In this document: piece after piece, positions 43,274 through 51,916 of the stretch
How positions within the stretch are numbered: the first letter of the stretch is position 1
How the letters are laid out: every line of letters starts with the position of its first letter
Source of the DNA: Kistimonas sp964291485
GTDB taxonomy: Bacteria > Pseudomonadota > Gammaproteobacteria > Pseudomonadales > Endozoicomonadaceae
Direction of reading: 5' to 3'
Length of the DNA: 64,000 nt
Assembly: GCA_964291485.2 (NCBI GenBank)
Contig: OZ220224.1
Coordinates: 372,001 to 436,000, forward strand
Notes under the pieces: model-generated
What the model was told of the DNA's origin: nothing
Seen by the model: only the letters and a program-made list of their open reading frames with translations
The model's database searches: none
Made by a program: the position numbers and the translations under genes

Positions 43274-46200
43274 GTACCTCTTTATACTTCCTATGTAGTG
43301 TTGGCTCTCAGTCTCAAGTATGAAGAGTTCTGCATCAGGAGACTGCCGCATAATATCCCTTAACGATTTTTGGGGATACTGCTCAAGGCCGCCATCCGCG
43401 TCAACCACATTCATTACACGCTCGTTGAAGTCACAAACAATAATTTTACATTTTTCAACAACAGCCATCAGGCGAAGATCAATTTGCTCCGCATAATTTT
43501 TGGCATTTTTTAACTGTTCAATGTGATTTTCAAACATCTTTTCTAAATCTGACGGTATCTCAATCTGGCCGTTTCCTCTCAAGCTTTTGAGTCCTTCTTC
43601 ATAGCATTTCATTCTCAGGTCCATCACACTTGAGTGACCATGCATCTTGGCCATGCCATCATAAAAACAATCCCCATCACGAACAGTCCTGACAATATCA
43701 TGGTCATATTTCTTCAATAGAATTGCTGCCTGTTGTTCCTGTCTTGCTCTCTTTTCCTGATCCTCTGCCTCCGAGTGTTTACTGGCAACGAGAGCCTGCA
43801 CCAGGTCGGCATCATTGTCTTCATCAGGTAAGGGATGTTGTGTGCTTTGATGCGTGGCTTCCTCTGTCTTTTCTGGCCCCTGTACTGAGACAGAAAGAGG
43901 CGATGGCTGTAATGAATGTATCCAGCTTTCACAGGATGCCTTGATTGAGTTAATGGTATCCACATCCCCTTTAGCCGCCATTTTGCAGTCATGAACATTC
44001 ACTGTGTTTTGGCTCATCAAAAAATCATTTAACTTACGTAGTGTTATATCCAAGCCTGCGCCCCTGAGCTGCTGATTGAGCTTCCGTCTGCTGTTTTTTC
44101 CGAAATCGGCGAAGTCACCGGGAATCTCTGTTGTTGCGTCTTCTCTCAACAATGCAGAAGCACCCCCAGAAGAAGGCTGTTGCATTGTGGTGTTATACCA
44201 GCTTTCATAAGAGGCCTTGATGAGGTCAATATCAACTCCCTCAGCAGCAAGGATACATTGGTCCACTGTTACCAAATCCTGTGTTATGAAATTTTCTAAC
44301 TGACGATGTGTAACTTTCAAGCCTGTATCACCGAGCTGTTTGATGAGGCGCTGCTTTCTGTTTTTGCCGAAAGCTGTTGAGGAGGCGTGTTTTACTGTTG
44401 GCTTTACCTTTACCTTTACCTCTACAGAAGAGAGAGTCGTGTCGTTATCAGGGGCAGTGATCGTAGATTCTGAGTCTGTATCGGATGTGGGTTCAGATCC
44501 CTCAGGCTGACTGGCGACTTCTTGTGTCGGGTACTTTAGCTGTTCGGTGCTTTGGTCTGCACAGGTACTGTCTTGAGCGTCATCATCGTCCATCTCTTGC
44601 GATTGATCTTTTCTTAATTTTTCTTCCTCGTCGGCGTTGTGTTGTGTCTGTGCTGCTTCATCTGTCTGTGTCGATTGGCACGTCGCTGGAGTTAACTCCT
44701 CGTCAGTCTGTGTTGATAGAGTCGTTGTTGGAATTAACTCCTCGTCAGTCTGTGTTGATAGAGTCGTTGTTGGAATTAACTCCTTGTCAGTCTGTGTTGA
44801 TAGAGTCGTTGTTGGAATTAACTCCCCGTCAGTCTGTGTTGATAGAGTCGTTGTTGGAATTAACTCCCCGTCAGTCTTTGTTGATAGAGTCGTTGTTGGA
44901 ATTAACTCCCCGTCAGTCTGTATTGATAGAGTCGTTGTTGGAACTAATACCGTGTCAGTCTGTAATACTTCGCAGCGTGTTTTGGGAAATATTGCCTTAC
45001 GGGTTTCTGCCTGTATCGACGTATCGGCTGTTGTTTCTCGTAAAATATTGTTAACAGCTTCGGAACTCGCATTGGCAGTAAAATCACTGCTATCAACAGG
45101 GCTTTTGGGACAGGGCTCTGCTACAGGAAAGAAGCTTACACCAGTGGCGTAAACTGTTGGATCCCAAGGCAGTGTTAAAAAGGAGGAAGCATCGGTGACA
45201 GTAGTCAATGACTCTATGTCGAATGCTTCCCCTGAAGCAGGTGTCGGATCTGATTGTTCAGAGCGCTGTATTGGCGAGGGAGTGATTGCTGGTATGTTGA
45301 TATCAGGGGTTCCAGTTTCCTCATCTGAATGTGAGGTGGCAGAAGTAAGATCCGTAGCTTCGGGAGGAGGAATCACACTTTCCCGTCCAGGTTCAAGGTG
45401 TAAACTGGTCGGCAAAGGAACATGTATGGATTTGGAAAGCCAGCGTTGTGTTAACTGTTGGAGTTTAGTGTCTCTTTGTCTTTCTTCGGTGTATTTTTTT
45501 TCAGTAACATGACACAGAGTTTCTGTCCAGCGTGCCAAGCCATAAAGCTCCTCTTGAAATTGTGAGAAAGTCTCAGGAGATGTCATCGCTTGAGTAAATA
45601 AATTAATTAAGGCATTCTTGAGATTGAGTCTGGTATGTATACATTGTGGTATTTCAGCCAACGATCTTAATTTTAATAAGTCGATTAAATCTTCATGATC
45701 AATACAGGTTTTTTTAACGAAATCTCGAGCAGTTATTCCCCATACCTTCCATAACACTCCTTGCCATTGCTTATCTATTGTATCTGTCAATACAAAACGG
45801 TATTTTTCATATGAAATACAGACTTCTTTATACTGGGCCATTTGCTCAATAGCACTATTATAATGATATGGCTTCATCCTGATTAGTCTAAAATAATGGT
45901 CAATGATGGGATTAAAAAAATGCGTGCCAATGAGAGGGCGTATGTGTTCCATGTTTTTTCGTATGGTTTTTCCTGTTGGCAACAGCATGACTTCATCGAT
46001 TTTGATAAAAAGTGGTCTGACAAGTGAAGCAGCCTTATCGAAGTCCTTTTGATGTTTTGGTCTTATAGCGTCAAAGGCTTCGTTCAGAACCTTGTAAGCC
46101 TCAGCCTCGATGATCGAAACGCTATGCTCAGATTGACTCTCTGGATGTTGATAGCGTTGCCATTGTACTTTACAGGTATCTGCCAGTAGTGGATCCATGA

Positions 46201-47464
46201 TGATATTTTTTATCGTAGCTACGGTACCCGCTTGCTGTTCTTCAGGAGCTGACTGTAAATCTACAATAATTCGGCTGACCTCTGCGGATAGAACCGTGTA
46301 GAAAGAATTCTGAAGTGGATTGTATGTATTGATGATGGTTAAATAACGTGCTTTAAAGTTAATTAGCTGTTGAACAAGGGCGACGCGACGGCTGAAATTA
46401 GTACTTCTTAATGGTAGTTCCACTGTTTTACTGAGTTCCAGCATTAACATGTCACCCAAATATCGCAGTTTGCCATGCCTTGTTCTTGTTTTAGGTGCAC
46501 TTTCTAGCCATTGCGTTGCTTTTTTAAAATTTTTATCCTTAATGGCTTTTTCAAATGAATTTTCTGGATAAGCTTTATGTACTTCGATCTTTTGACTTTC
46601 TTCGATTTGATGAAAGTAATATTCTTTTTCCTCTGATGTGAGAAAGTTAAAATACATGGCAGGGGCTTGATTACCAAGTAACCATTGGATTTTTGAAATA
46701 ACTGGTTTAATGCAGCGTTTGTCAGGTAATCCTTTTGTGTAAACTAAATAGCCAACTTCTGATTCAATAGAAAACTTTAGACGTTCTTTTATTTTTGTAT
46801 TAACCGGTGCTCCAGCCGTGCAAGCTGTTGGGTGGAGATAGGCTAGATTGATGATGTCATTGAGTTCACTAATATGTTCATGAATCTTGATTTTGCTTAT
46901 CTCTTCGAAGGCTGTCAGAGCTTGCTCAAGCGCTTTGCAATAATATGGTGCTAGTTTTTCTTGTAGGTACAGGCGGTTGTCACCTTTTCCCGTTCTTTGG
47001 CTGCTTCGTAAATCTTGGATTTCTTTTGAAATGGCTATGCACCACTGTACAGGGTTATCTTCTATGCCCTTGGCTTCAGCTTCAGATAGCTTTTTCGCCA
47101 CACTGTCTACTTTTCCGGCATAATCCGACGTTGGGTTTAGCGAACGAGCCTGTGGAGATCTTGATCTATCGTCAAAATAGCCTGTTTTGGCTTTGGTTTT
47201 AGAAACTCTGCTTTTGGTGCCATTTTTGGGAGCTGTTATAGGGGACTCTGTACGAGTAGAGGGTTGCGTTTCAAATTCAGGCTTTGGCAAGATATCAGCA
47301 GTTAATGTTTGGGCTTTGGTTATTTTTTTTCCAGCGTATTGAGCGCCTCCTCTTTTTTTCTGGGCAACCTGTTTTTGTCCGGATTCATGGGGATGAAGAA
47401 GGGGCTGGTCAGTGTCTTGTCCATGTCTTAATCCTGATTTTTGACCTATTCCACTACTTGCCAT
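43268..47464 (-). CDS. Giant OTU-family protease with UIM and tandem TQT repeats (putative effector)
   Basis: 1398 residues. The polar basic N-terminus (1-110) is followed by a long helical region (about 120-640) without a known family and an acidic Ser/Thr-rich linker. Seven 14-residue repeats of type ELIPTTTLSTQTD span about 832-936. Two tandem copies of a ~60-residue helical domain (FGKNRKQRLIKQL..., FGKNSRRKLNQQL...) lie near 1025-1092 and 1120-1184. One UIM-like segment (DLVQALVAS, near 1220) leads into the OTU catalytic module: DGDC with C1266 and ESQHY with H1389. The last ~190 residues are nearly identical to the 488-residue OTU protein at 7240. AAGGAG precedes the ATG. AT-rich composition and ubiquitin-directed domains point to action inside a eukaryotic host. 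Confidence 0.85.
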   Translation of the reverse strand: MASSGIGQKSGLRHGQDTDQPLLHPHESGQKQVAQKKRGGAQYAGKKITKAQTLTADILPKPEFETQPSTRTESPITAPKNGTKSRVSKTKAKTGYFDDRSRSPQARSLNPTSDYAGKVDSVAKKLSEAEAKGIEDNPVQWCIAISKEIQDLRSSQRTGKGDNRLYLQEKLAPYYCKALEQALTAFEEISKIKIHEHISELNDIINLAYLHPTACTAGAPVNTKIKERLKFSIESEVGYLVYTKGLPDKRCIKPVISKIQWLLGNQAPAMYFNFLTSEEKEYYFHQIEESQKIEVHKAYPENSFEKAIKDKNFKKATQWLESAPKTRTRHGKLRYLGDMLMLELSKTVELPLRSTNFSRRVALVQQLINFKARYLTIINTYNPLQNSFYTVLSAEVSRIIVDLQSAPEEQQAGTVATIKNIIMDPLLADTCKVQWQRYQHPESQSEHSVSIIEAEAYKVLNEAFDAIRPKHQKDFDKAASLVRPLFIKIDEVMLLPTGKTIRKNMEHIRPLIGTHFFNPIIDHYFRLIRMKPYHYNSAIEQMAQYKEVCISYEKYRFVLTDTIDKQWQGVLWKVWGITARDFVKKTCIDHEDLIDLLKLRSLAEIPQCIHTRLNLKNALINLFTQAMTSPETFSQFQEELYGLARWTETLCHVTEKKYTEERQRDTKLQQLTQRWLSKSIHVPLPTSLHLEPGRESVIPPPEATDLTSATSHSDEETGTPDINIPAITPSPIQRSEQSDPTPASGEAFDIESLTTVTDASSFLTLPWDPTVYATGVSFFPVAEPCPKSPVDSSDFTANASSEAVNNILRETTADTSIQAETRKAIFPKTRCEVLQTDTVLVPTTTLSIQTDGELIPTTTLSTKTDGELIPTTTLSTQTDGELIPTTTLSTQTDKELIPTTTLSTQTDEELIPTTTLSTQTDEELTPATCQSTQTDEAAQTQHNADEEEKLRKDQSQEMDDDDAQDSTCADQSTEQLKYPTQEVASQPEGSEPTSDTDSESTITAPDNDTTLSSVEVKVKVKPTVKHASSTAFGKNRKQRLIKQLGDTGLKVTHRQLENFITQDLVTVDQCILAAEGVDIDLIKASYESWYNTTMQQPSSGGASALLREDATTEIPGDFADFGKNSRRKLNQQLRGAGLDITLRKLNDFLMSQNTVNVHDCKMAAKGDVDTINSIKASCESWIHSLQPSPLSVSVQGPEKTEEATHQSTQHPLPDEDNDADLVQALVASKHSEAEDQEKRARQEQQAAILLKKYDHDIVRTVRDGDCFYDGMAKMHGHSSVMDLRMKCYEEGLKSLRGNGQIEIPSDLEKMFENHIEQLKNAKNYAEQIDLRLMAVVEKCKIIVCDFNERVMNVVDADGGLEQYPQKSLRDIMRQSPDAELFILETESQHYIGSIKRYS
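44660..44970 (-). repeat. In-frame 42-bp tandem repeat, seven copies
   Basis: The unit encodes (G/E/K)ELIPTTTLSTQTD; outer copies diverge (VLVPTTTLSIQTD at the N-terminal end, ELTPATCQSTQTD at the C-terminal end). The central copies are almost identical at DNA level, so copy number is probably variable between strains. Confidence 0.93.
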
Positions 47465-47782
47465 CTAATTGACTCCTTAAACATCGCTATATCAAAACAT
47501 AACATAGCCCTTTTACCGACTACGGATTCACCGTTTTAATTACTGACCTCTTCTTGAAGAGTCCGTTCCTTACTGGTCAGCAAATATATATGCATCAGTT
47601 ATTCGTTGTGAAATATAAGGCGGCATGCTGAGCATAAAGTCTGAACTGTAGTAAAGGTAATATCTTTGATGTTTTTCATAATCCTGAAAAAGTTAGTCTC
47701 AATTAGCGTATTGGTCAGTGATCTTATAAATAGCGTGTGTAGGCTCTCCGAATACCATTACTTTTACGGAGATTATGGATTC
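47465..47782. other. Divergent promoter region between two effector-like genes
   Basis: About 320 bp, AT-rich, between the giant OTU gene and the next effector-like gene. The upstream part of the latter's frame (from 47669) could be coding if the earlier ATG is used. Confidence 0.45.
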
Positions 47783-49489
47783 ATGGAGAAAGCAACAGGT
47801 ATGCAGTCAGGATCAGGAATGCCGGTTCATGTCGGGATTGAGCAAGATACTTCTACTGCTGTTTATACACAGTCACAGCGAAAAATTGCCAGAGAAATAG
47901 GCATAAAGCATTATTTTTGTGATCTGGGTGAATTGTCGACGGAGCTTGTTCAAAAAGACTATTCTGGCAAGAAACTTAAAGGAACTATGAAAGTTGGCTT
48001 GGATGACGCGGGTGGCTTTATATATGGGCATAAAGCCCAGCCCACTGAAATGCAGTTAAGGGCGTTTGCAGATGTTTTCTCACAAATCAATAAATGGTTT
48101 GAGGCTTTAACCGAGCTGGTTGGTGAAAAAATCCCAAAAACACAGTTCTCGATTGCTCAGAGTTCTTCTGTTTCTATTAGTTCTTTTAACCGTCAGTGGG
48201 ATTTAATGCAAGCTTCTCCTTTGCTGAAGCTCTATAACCATGAAAAGGAATTTGTGGCGGCTTTAATTTGTGAAAGTGAGGTTGAGTGTGGCACATTTCT
48301 GAATAGACTCTATGAATCACTTGAGGATTATGGTGAATCTTTAACAGAAACAGAAAAGCGTGAATATTGGGAGTATATGTGTAGGCAGTGTGAAAGTGTT
48401 TCAAAGCAAAGGGGGGCATCGTTTGATACGATACATGAATTATTAAAGGCATTTGCATTTACAGGTGAAATTGTTAAAGATGTGGAAACGCTCGCCGAGC
48501 CTGAAGCCTATGTGTCCATTAGTCAGCCTGAGGTCTCTTCCGAGGAAACAACGCCATGCATGGGACCAGAGGATGATCTCTCAGCATTTGGCGCAGCCGC
48601 CCCTCCGTTGACGCCTCTGTTCGTTAAACAGGAAGAAATACCCCCGCTGGATCGTAAGGAAGAGAGTGAGTTGTCGGAATCTTTTTCCCAGTTAAGTCAT
48701 CGGGAAAAGCAGGTTGAGGTGCAACCTCAAGGGGAAACGGTCATAAGTGCCAGAAAAAAAGAACGGGCAATAAAAACACCTGCTTCAACGAAGGCGACAA
48801 AAAGAAACAGACGGCATAAGGCTGAAAGGGGGATCCCCGCTGATATGCCCGCTAAACTGCGTAGTAAGCATAACAAACGACATGCTATTGATATTGTTGC
48901 GGTTTGGCCATCTCTTGATAAAAAAGATGATTCAAAACACCTATGTTATGGAGGTGGAAATAATTTCTATGTGTGTAAATCGAAGGATCTTGAAAATAAT
49001 TCGGGAGCTGCTTCTGACTTTTGGGGGATTCTTAATGTTTCCATATCAAGGCTGCTGAATCTGTTTAAATGGCTGGGTTCATCTGAAAAAGTATTCCCGG
49101 AGAAGGAGCGAGAGCGCTCATATCAAGATGAAAAAAAACTTGAATACGGTACAGTAAAACAATGTGAGTATTATATTAATAGATTGATGACTCATCCTCT
49201 CAGGAAAGTACATAGAGCCAATATAAATTTTTTCAGTGCAGTTCTGAAAAATAATACGGAATCTATTGACTATCAAACCGGTGGATTATGTTTAGCCGTA
49301 GAACAGTATTTGGGTTGTGATCGCGTGGCTGCAGCAAAGGAAGGTGAAGGCATTCGTGATTTTTATCAAAATGTAGTGGAATGGTGTCGAGAAAATCAAC
49401 CATCCCTTCAGGAAGATACTCTTCAGACCATTATTAATACTTTCAATCAGTCTCTGAGAACGTTGGAGAAGCCCGGGCAGGTCACCTGA
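47783..49489 (+). CDS. Effector-like protein of unknown function with basic nuclear-signal-like patch
   Basis: From ATG 47783 the protein has 568 residues; an earlier ATG (47669) would add a hydrophobic N-terminus of about 38 residues, so the start is uncertain. I prefer 47783 because its polar N-terminus (MEKATGMQSGSGMPV) resembles those of the neighbouring orphan proteins. There is a helical part (about 60-220), an acidic Pro-rich linker (230-300), a strongly basic patch (KATKRNRRHKAER, then KLRSKHNKRH, about 325-365) and a C-terminal helical domain with GGLCLAVEQYLGCD. No enzyme motif was recognised. Base composition is AT-rich. It sits in the same island as the OTU gene. Confidence 0.65.
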   Translation: MEKATGMQSGSGMPVHVGIEQDTSTAVYTQSQRKIAREIGIKHYFCDLGELSTELVQKDYSGKKLKGTMKVGLDDAGGFIYGHKAQPTEMQLRAFADVFSQINKWFEALTELVGEKIPKTQFSIAQSSSVSISSFNRQWDLMQASPLLKLYNHEKEFVAALICESEVECGTFLNRLYESLEDYGESLTETEKREYWEYMCRQCESVSKQRGASFDTIHELLKAFAFTGEIVKDVETLAEPEAYVSISQPEVSSEETTPCMGPEDDLSAFGAAAPPLTPLFVKQEEIPPLDRKEESELSESFSQLSHREKQVEVQPQGETVISARKKERAIKTPASTKATKRNRRHKAERGIPADMPAKLRSKHNKRHAIDIVAVWPSLDKKDDSKHLCYGGGNNFYVCKSKDLENNSGAASDFWGILNVSISRLLNLFKWLGSSEKVFPEKERERSYQDEKKLEYGTVKQCEYYINRLMTHPLRKVHRANINFFSAVLKNNTESIDYQTGGLCLAVEQYLGCDRVAAAKEGEGIRDFYQNVVEWCRENQPSLQEDTLQTIINTFNQSLRTLEKPGQVT

Positions 49490-49563
49490 TTTATTGTATG
49501 AATATCGAAACTTGCGTGGATTAAAAAATGCTCTGAAGCACGATTATTTTAGGAGTCATTGAT

Positions 49564-51186
49564 ATGGAAGGAAGCCGACAGCCTGAAAGGCGTATGATAA
49601 CAGGCGATCAAACCGGGCGTACTCCGGCTGCCTCTACTCAGCCCTCAGGTGTATTCCCCCAGTATAATCAGGCATTGCTCTGGCCTGGGGTCACTCAAGG
49701 GCAGGGGAGCCGGCTTCAGGATAGGGGCGCTATTGGCATAAACACCCGTTCTCGATTCCAATATACCCCTGGCAAGATGCTCGTTACGGAGCAGGAGCGC
49801 CTGGCTGGAGAGCCTGAATATCAAGGTGCTGTTCAGAATTACCCTGCGTATGAATTATTTCCAGCGTCAAATGATTCCCGGGGGGATGCTGCGTCAACGA
49901 GTGCACAGACAGGGAGACGTTTGATGCAAGATTTCTGGAAACCACAGCCTCCGCCTGCTCCAGCGACATTAACAAACCTACCCTTGCCGTCAGGAAGGCG
50001 GGATTCTGTGTTCGTAGAAAGAGAGGCAGTAAGAGCTCACGCGTCCTCTCCTTTAGGCGCGATAGCCATGACAGGTGAGCAGGATGTGCAATGCTGCGCT
50101 GCAGGCTTGTCAGGTTCGGTAACGGCAAGCCATATGGTGCAATTCAGGCCACCTGTTTACACAGTGGCTAAGAGTTCGGGTGATATTGTAAGTCTGTCAT
50201 CAGCCAGTGCGCCTCAGCGGACAAAACCGTTGGCCCAATCTTATACAGGTTTGGCCGTTGCGAGCGAAGGTATACACATTCAACGAGTGTGGACTGTGGA
50301 AGAGTTGGAACGCACCTTTTTCACAGAGACCGCCTTGTCTGAAATGAATGTATCCAGTGGTTCACAATCTATGCAGCCTGCCACTACGATCATCACAACG
50401 ATTGGGGGCAATCTGGGCCGTCAACCGGTGACGTCCCAAAGACAGGCATCAAGAGAGTCGTCTCCAGCTCGTGTACCTCTTGGCGCTAATGCCGATGCTC
50501 AACGGTTTCTTCCAATATTAGCTGGATTATTACTCCCCGGGTTTCGCTCCGGAAGGGATTCAGGTTCTGATGGTCAATTGCGTCCAAGGATGCCTGAGCC
50601 ATTACTCCCGGGGTTTAGGCCTGGAATATATTCAGGTCCTGATGGTCAACGGCCTCCAATGATGCCTGGGTCATTACTCCCCGGATTTCGACCCGGAATT
50701 GATGTAATGCGTAGTAGGCAAGGAAGTGTCATGCATATGTCGCTTCCTGTCAGAAGTGCTCCTGTCCCGGCAATAAACACGGCTTCAGCCAGCGTTTTTC
50801 CGAATGATCCTGCACGGCAAGCCGTGTTTGATCACATCAGTTCTATGCAGGAAAAAGAAATTAGAGCGAATGTTTTGAAATGGAAGCCTGAAGGAGGAAT
50901 AGCTTGCTCTATTAAGAGTAAGCGTGAACGTGAGCGCAATACCGGTTTCTCAATAAAATTTCTTTTTCGGTACCCTCATGTTAATAGCCGATATTATTTA
51001 TCTGTATACGATGATCTTGATGAACTACGTCGACGGTACAAATTTATCAGGGTAACGACGTATTTCAAGGAGCATGATGTTGAGGCGTATGTTAGAAGAG
51101 AAGATCCCAGAAATTTTAAAAATGCCAGCCTGCAACATGACCCATCAATACCTATTTATGGGAAACGTATCCAGCTAATAAGCTAG
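49564..51186 (+). CDS. Proline-rich orphan protein with internal repeats, effector-like
   Basis: A 540-residue protein without signal peptide or membrane segments. The first ~400 residues are low-complexity, rich in P, S, G, Q and R, and include 24-residue repeats starting LLPGFR (about 323-380). The C-terminal ~120 residues (from about FDHISSMQEKEIRANVLKW) look like a compact folded domain with VNSRYYLSVYDDLDELRRRY and ITTYFKEHD-like strands. No family was recognised. AGGAG lies nine bases before the ATG, 74 bp after the previous gene, so the two may be co-transcribed. A hairpin (GCTAATA/TATTAGC, 51174-51202) overlaps its stop and separates it from the convergent TetR gene. Confidence 0.65.
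   Translation: MEGSRQPERRMITGDQTGRTPAASTQPSGVFPQYNQALLWPGVTQGQGSRLQDRGAIGINTRSRFQYTPGKMLVTEQERLAGEPEYQGAVQNYPAYELFPASNDSRGDAASTSAQTGRRLMQDFWKPQPPPAPATLTNLPLPSGRRDSVFVEREAVRAHASSPLGAIAMTGEQDVQCCAAGLSGSVTASHMVQFRPPVYTVAKSSGDIVSLSSASAPQRTKPLAQSYTGLAVASEGIHIQRVWTVEELERTFFTETALSEMNVSSGSQSMQPATTIITTIGGNLGRQPVTSQRQASRESSPARVPLGANADAQRFLPILAGLLLPGFRSGRDSGSDGQLRPRMPEPLLPGFRPGIYSGPDGQRPPMMPGSLLPGFRPGIDVMRSRQGSVMHMSLPVRSAPVPAINTASASVFPNDPARQAVFDHISSMQEKEIRANVLKWKPEGGIACSIKSKRERERNTGFSIKFLFRYPHVNSRYYLSVYDDLDELRRRYKFIRVTTYFKEHDVEAYVRREDPRNFKNASLQHDPSIPIYGKRIQLIS
50530..50703 (+). repeat. In-frame 72-bp tandem repeat, about 2.4 copies
   Basis: Units start at 50530, 50602 and 50674 and encode LLPGFRxGxxSGxDGQ-type segments of 24 residues; the third copy is partial (LLPGFRPGID). 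Confidence 0.9.
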
Positions 51187-51197
51187 GCACACTGCTA

Positions 51198-51866
51198 TTA
51201 GCGTTTGGCCATTACCTCAGGTAAGTACAACCCCAAGTATGCCTGTGCTGCCCGTCGTCCTTCCCGTGCCATTTCCCCGGTAATATTGCCGTACTCCTGA
51301 TAAGAGATGGAGTAGACCTTGTCCGCCACCTGCAGGGCGACGGCAAAGATATTGTAGGATTCCGGCAACGGCGGAAGCTGAAACAGCTGTTCATGGTATT
51401 CCCGGATACGGCGTCCCAGCAGGTCATCATGCATATAGTCTGCATGGCGGATGGTACTGATGACATGTTGCCCCAGGATCAAATCCCGAACGTATTTATG
51501 TTCCCGGTAACAGGCGACAAAACGCGCCTGCAGCTGGCGGGTGATATCCGTCCAGTGATGGATGGCATCAATATCCAGTGGTTTATTCATGATGGCGTCG
51601 AATTCGGTGAATATCTCTTCCACCAGTGCACCCAGCAGCACGTCCACTTTCGGGAAAAAGTGATACAGCGAGGAAGGCGGGATGCCTGCCTTGTCCGCCA
51701 CCTGGTACAGGGACAGATCGCTGATCGTGGTGGTTTCCAGCAACTCACGGGTAGCGTCCAGTATGGCCCTTCGCCGTTCAAGACTGCGTGCCTGGGGCTT
51801 GCGTCGGGTACGGGGAGTCGTGGGTTGGGATACAGTTGCTTCAGCCATGTCAGTGTCTGGGGTCAT
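51198..51866 (-). CDS. TetR-family transcriptional regulator (pxp locus, downstream copy)
   Basis: From ATG 51866 the 222-residue protein has an N-terminal helix-turn-helix (RRAILDATRELLETT, then LYQVADKAGIPPSSLYHFFPKVDVLL) and a helical ligand domain containing PLPESYNIFAVALQVADKVYS. It is a paralogue of the regulator at 54392-55072, sharing QARSLERR and the same C-terminal pattern. It follows pxpA by 50 bp at the end of the 5-oxoprolinase operon. Frames further upstream overlap pxpA and are unlikely to be used. The ligand is unknown; an amine or 5-oxoproline is plausible from context. Confidence 0.88.
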   Translation of the reverse strand: MTPDTDMAEATVSQPTTPRTRRKPQARSLERRRAILDATRELLETTTISDLSLYQVADKAGIPPSSLYHFFPKVDVLLGALVEEIFTEFDAIMNKPLDIDAIHHWTDITRQLQARFVACYREHKYVRDLILGQHVISTIRHADYMHDDLLGRRIREYHEQLFQLPPLPESYNIFAVALQVADKVYSISYQEYGNITGEMAREGRRAAQAYLGLYLPEVMAKR

Positions 51867-51916
51867 CACAATGTCGCGGATTATCGGGTAGCTGGTTTGC
51901 TGTGTCCAGCCACTAG

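Noticed and set aside
44660..44970. Possible CRISPR array
   Set aside because: The repeats are contiguous 42-bp in-frame coding units without spacers.
44485..45152. Plus-strand frames with repetitive products over the 42-bp repeats
   Set aside because: They are other-frame readings of the repeats in the minus-strand OTU gene.
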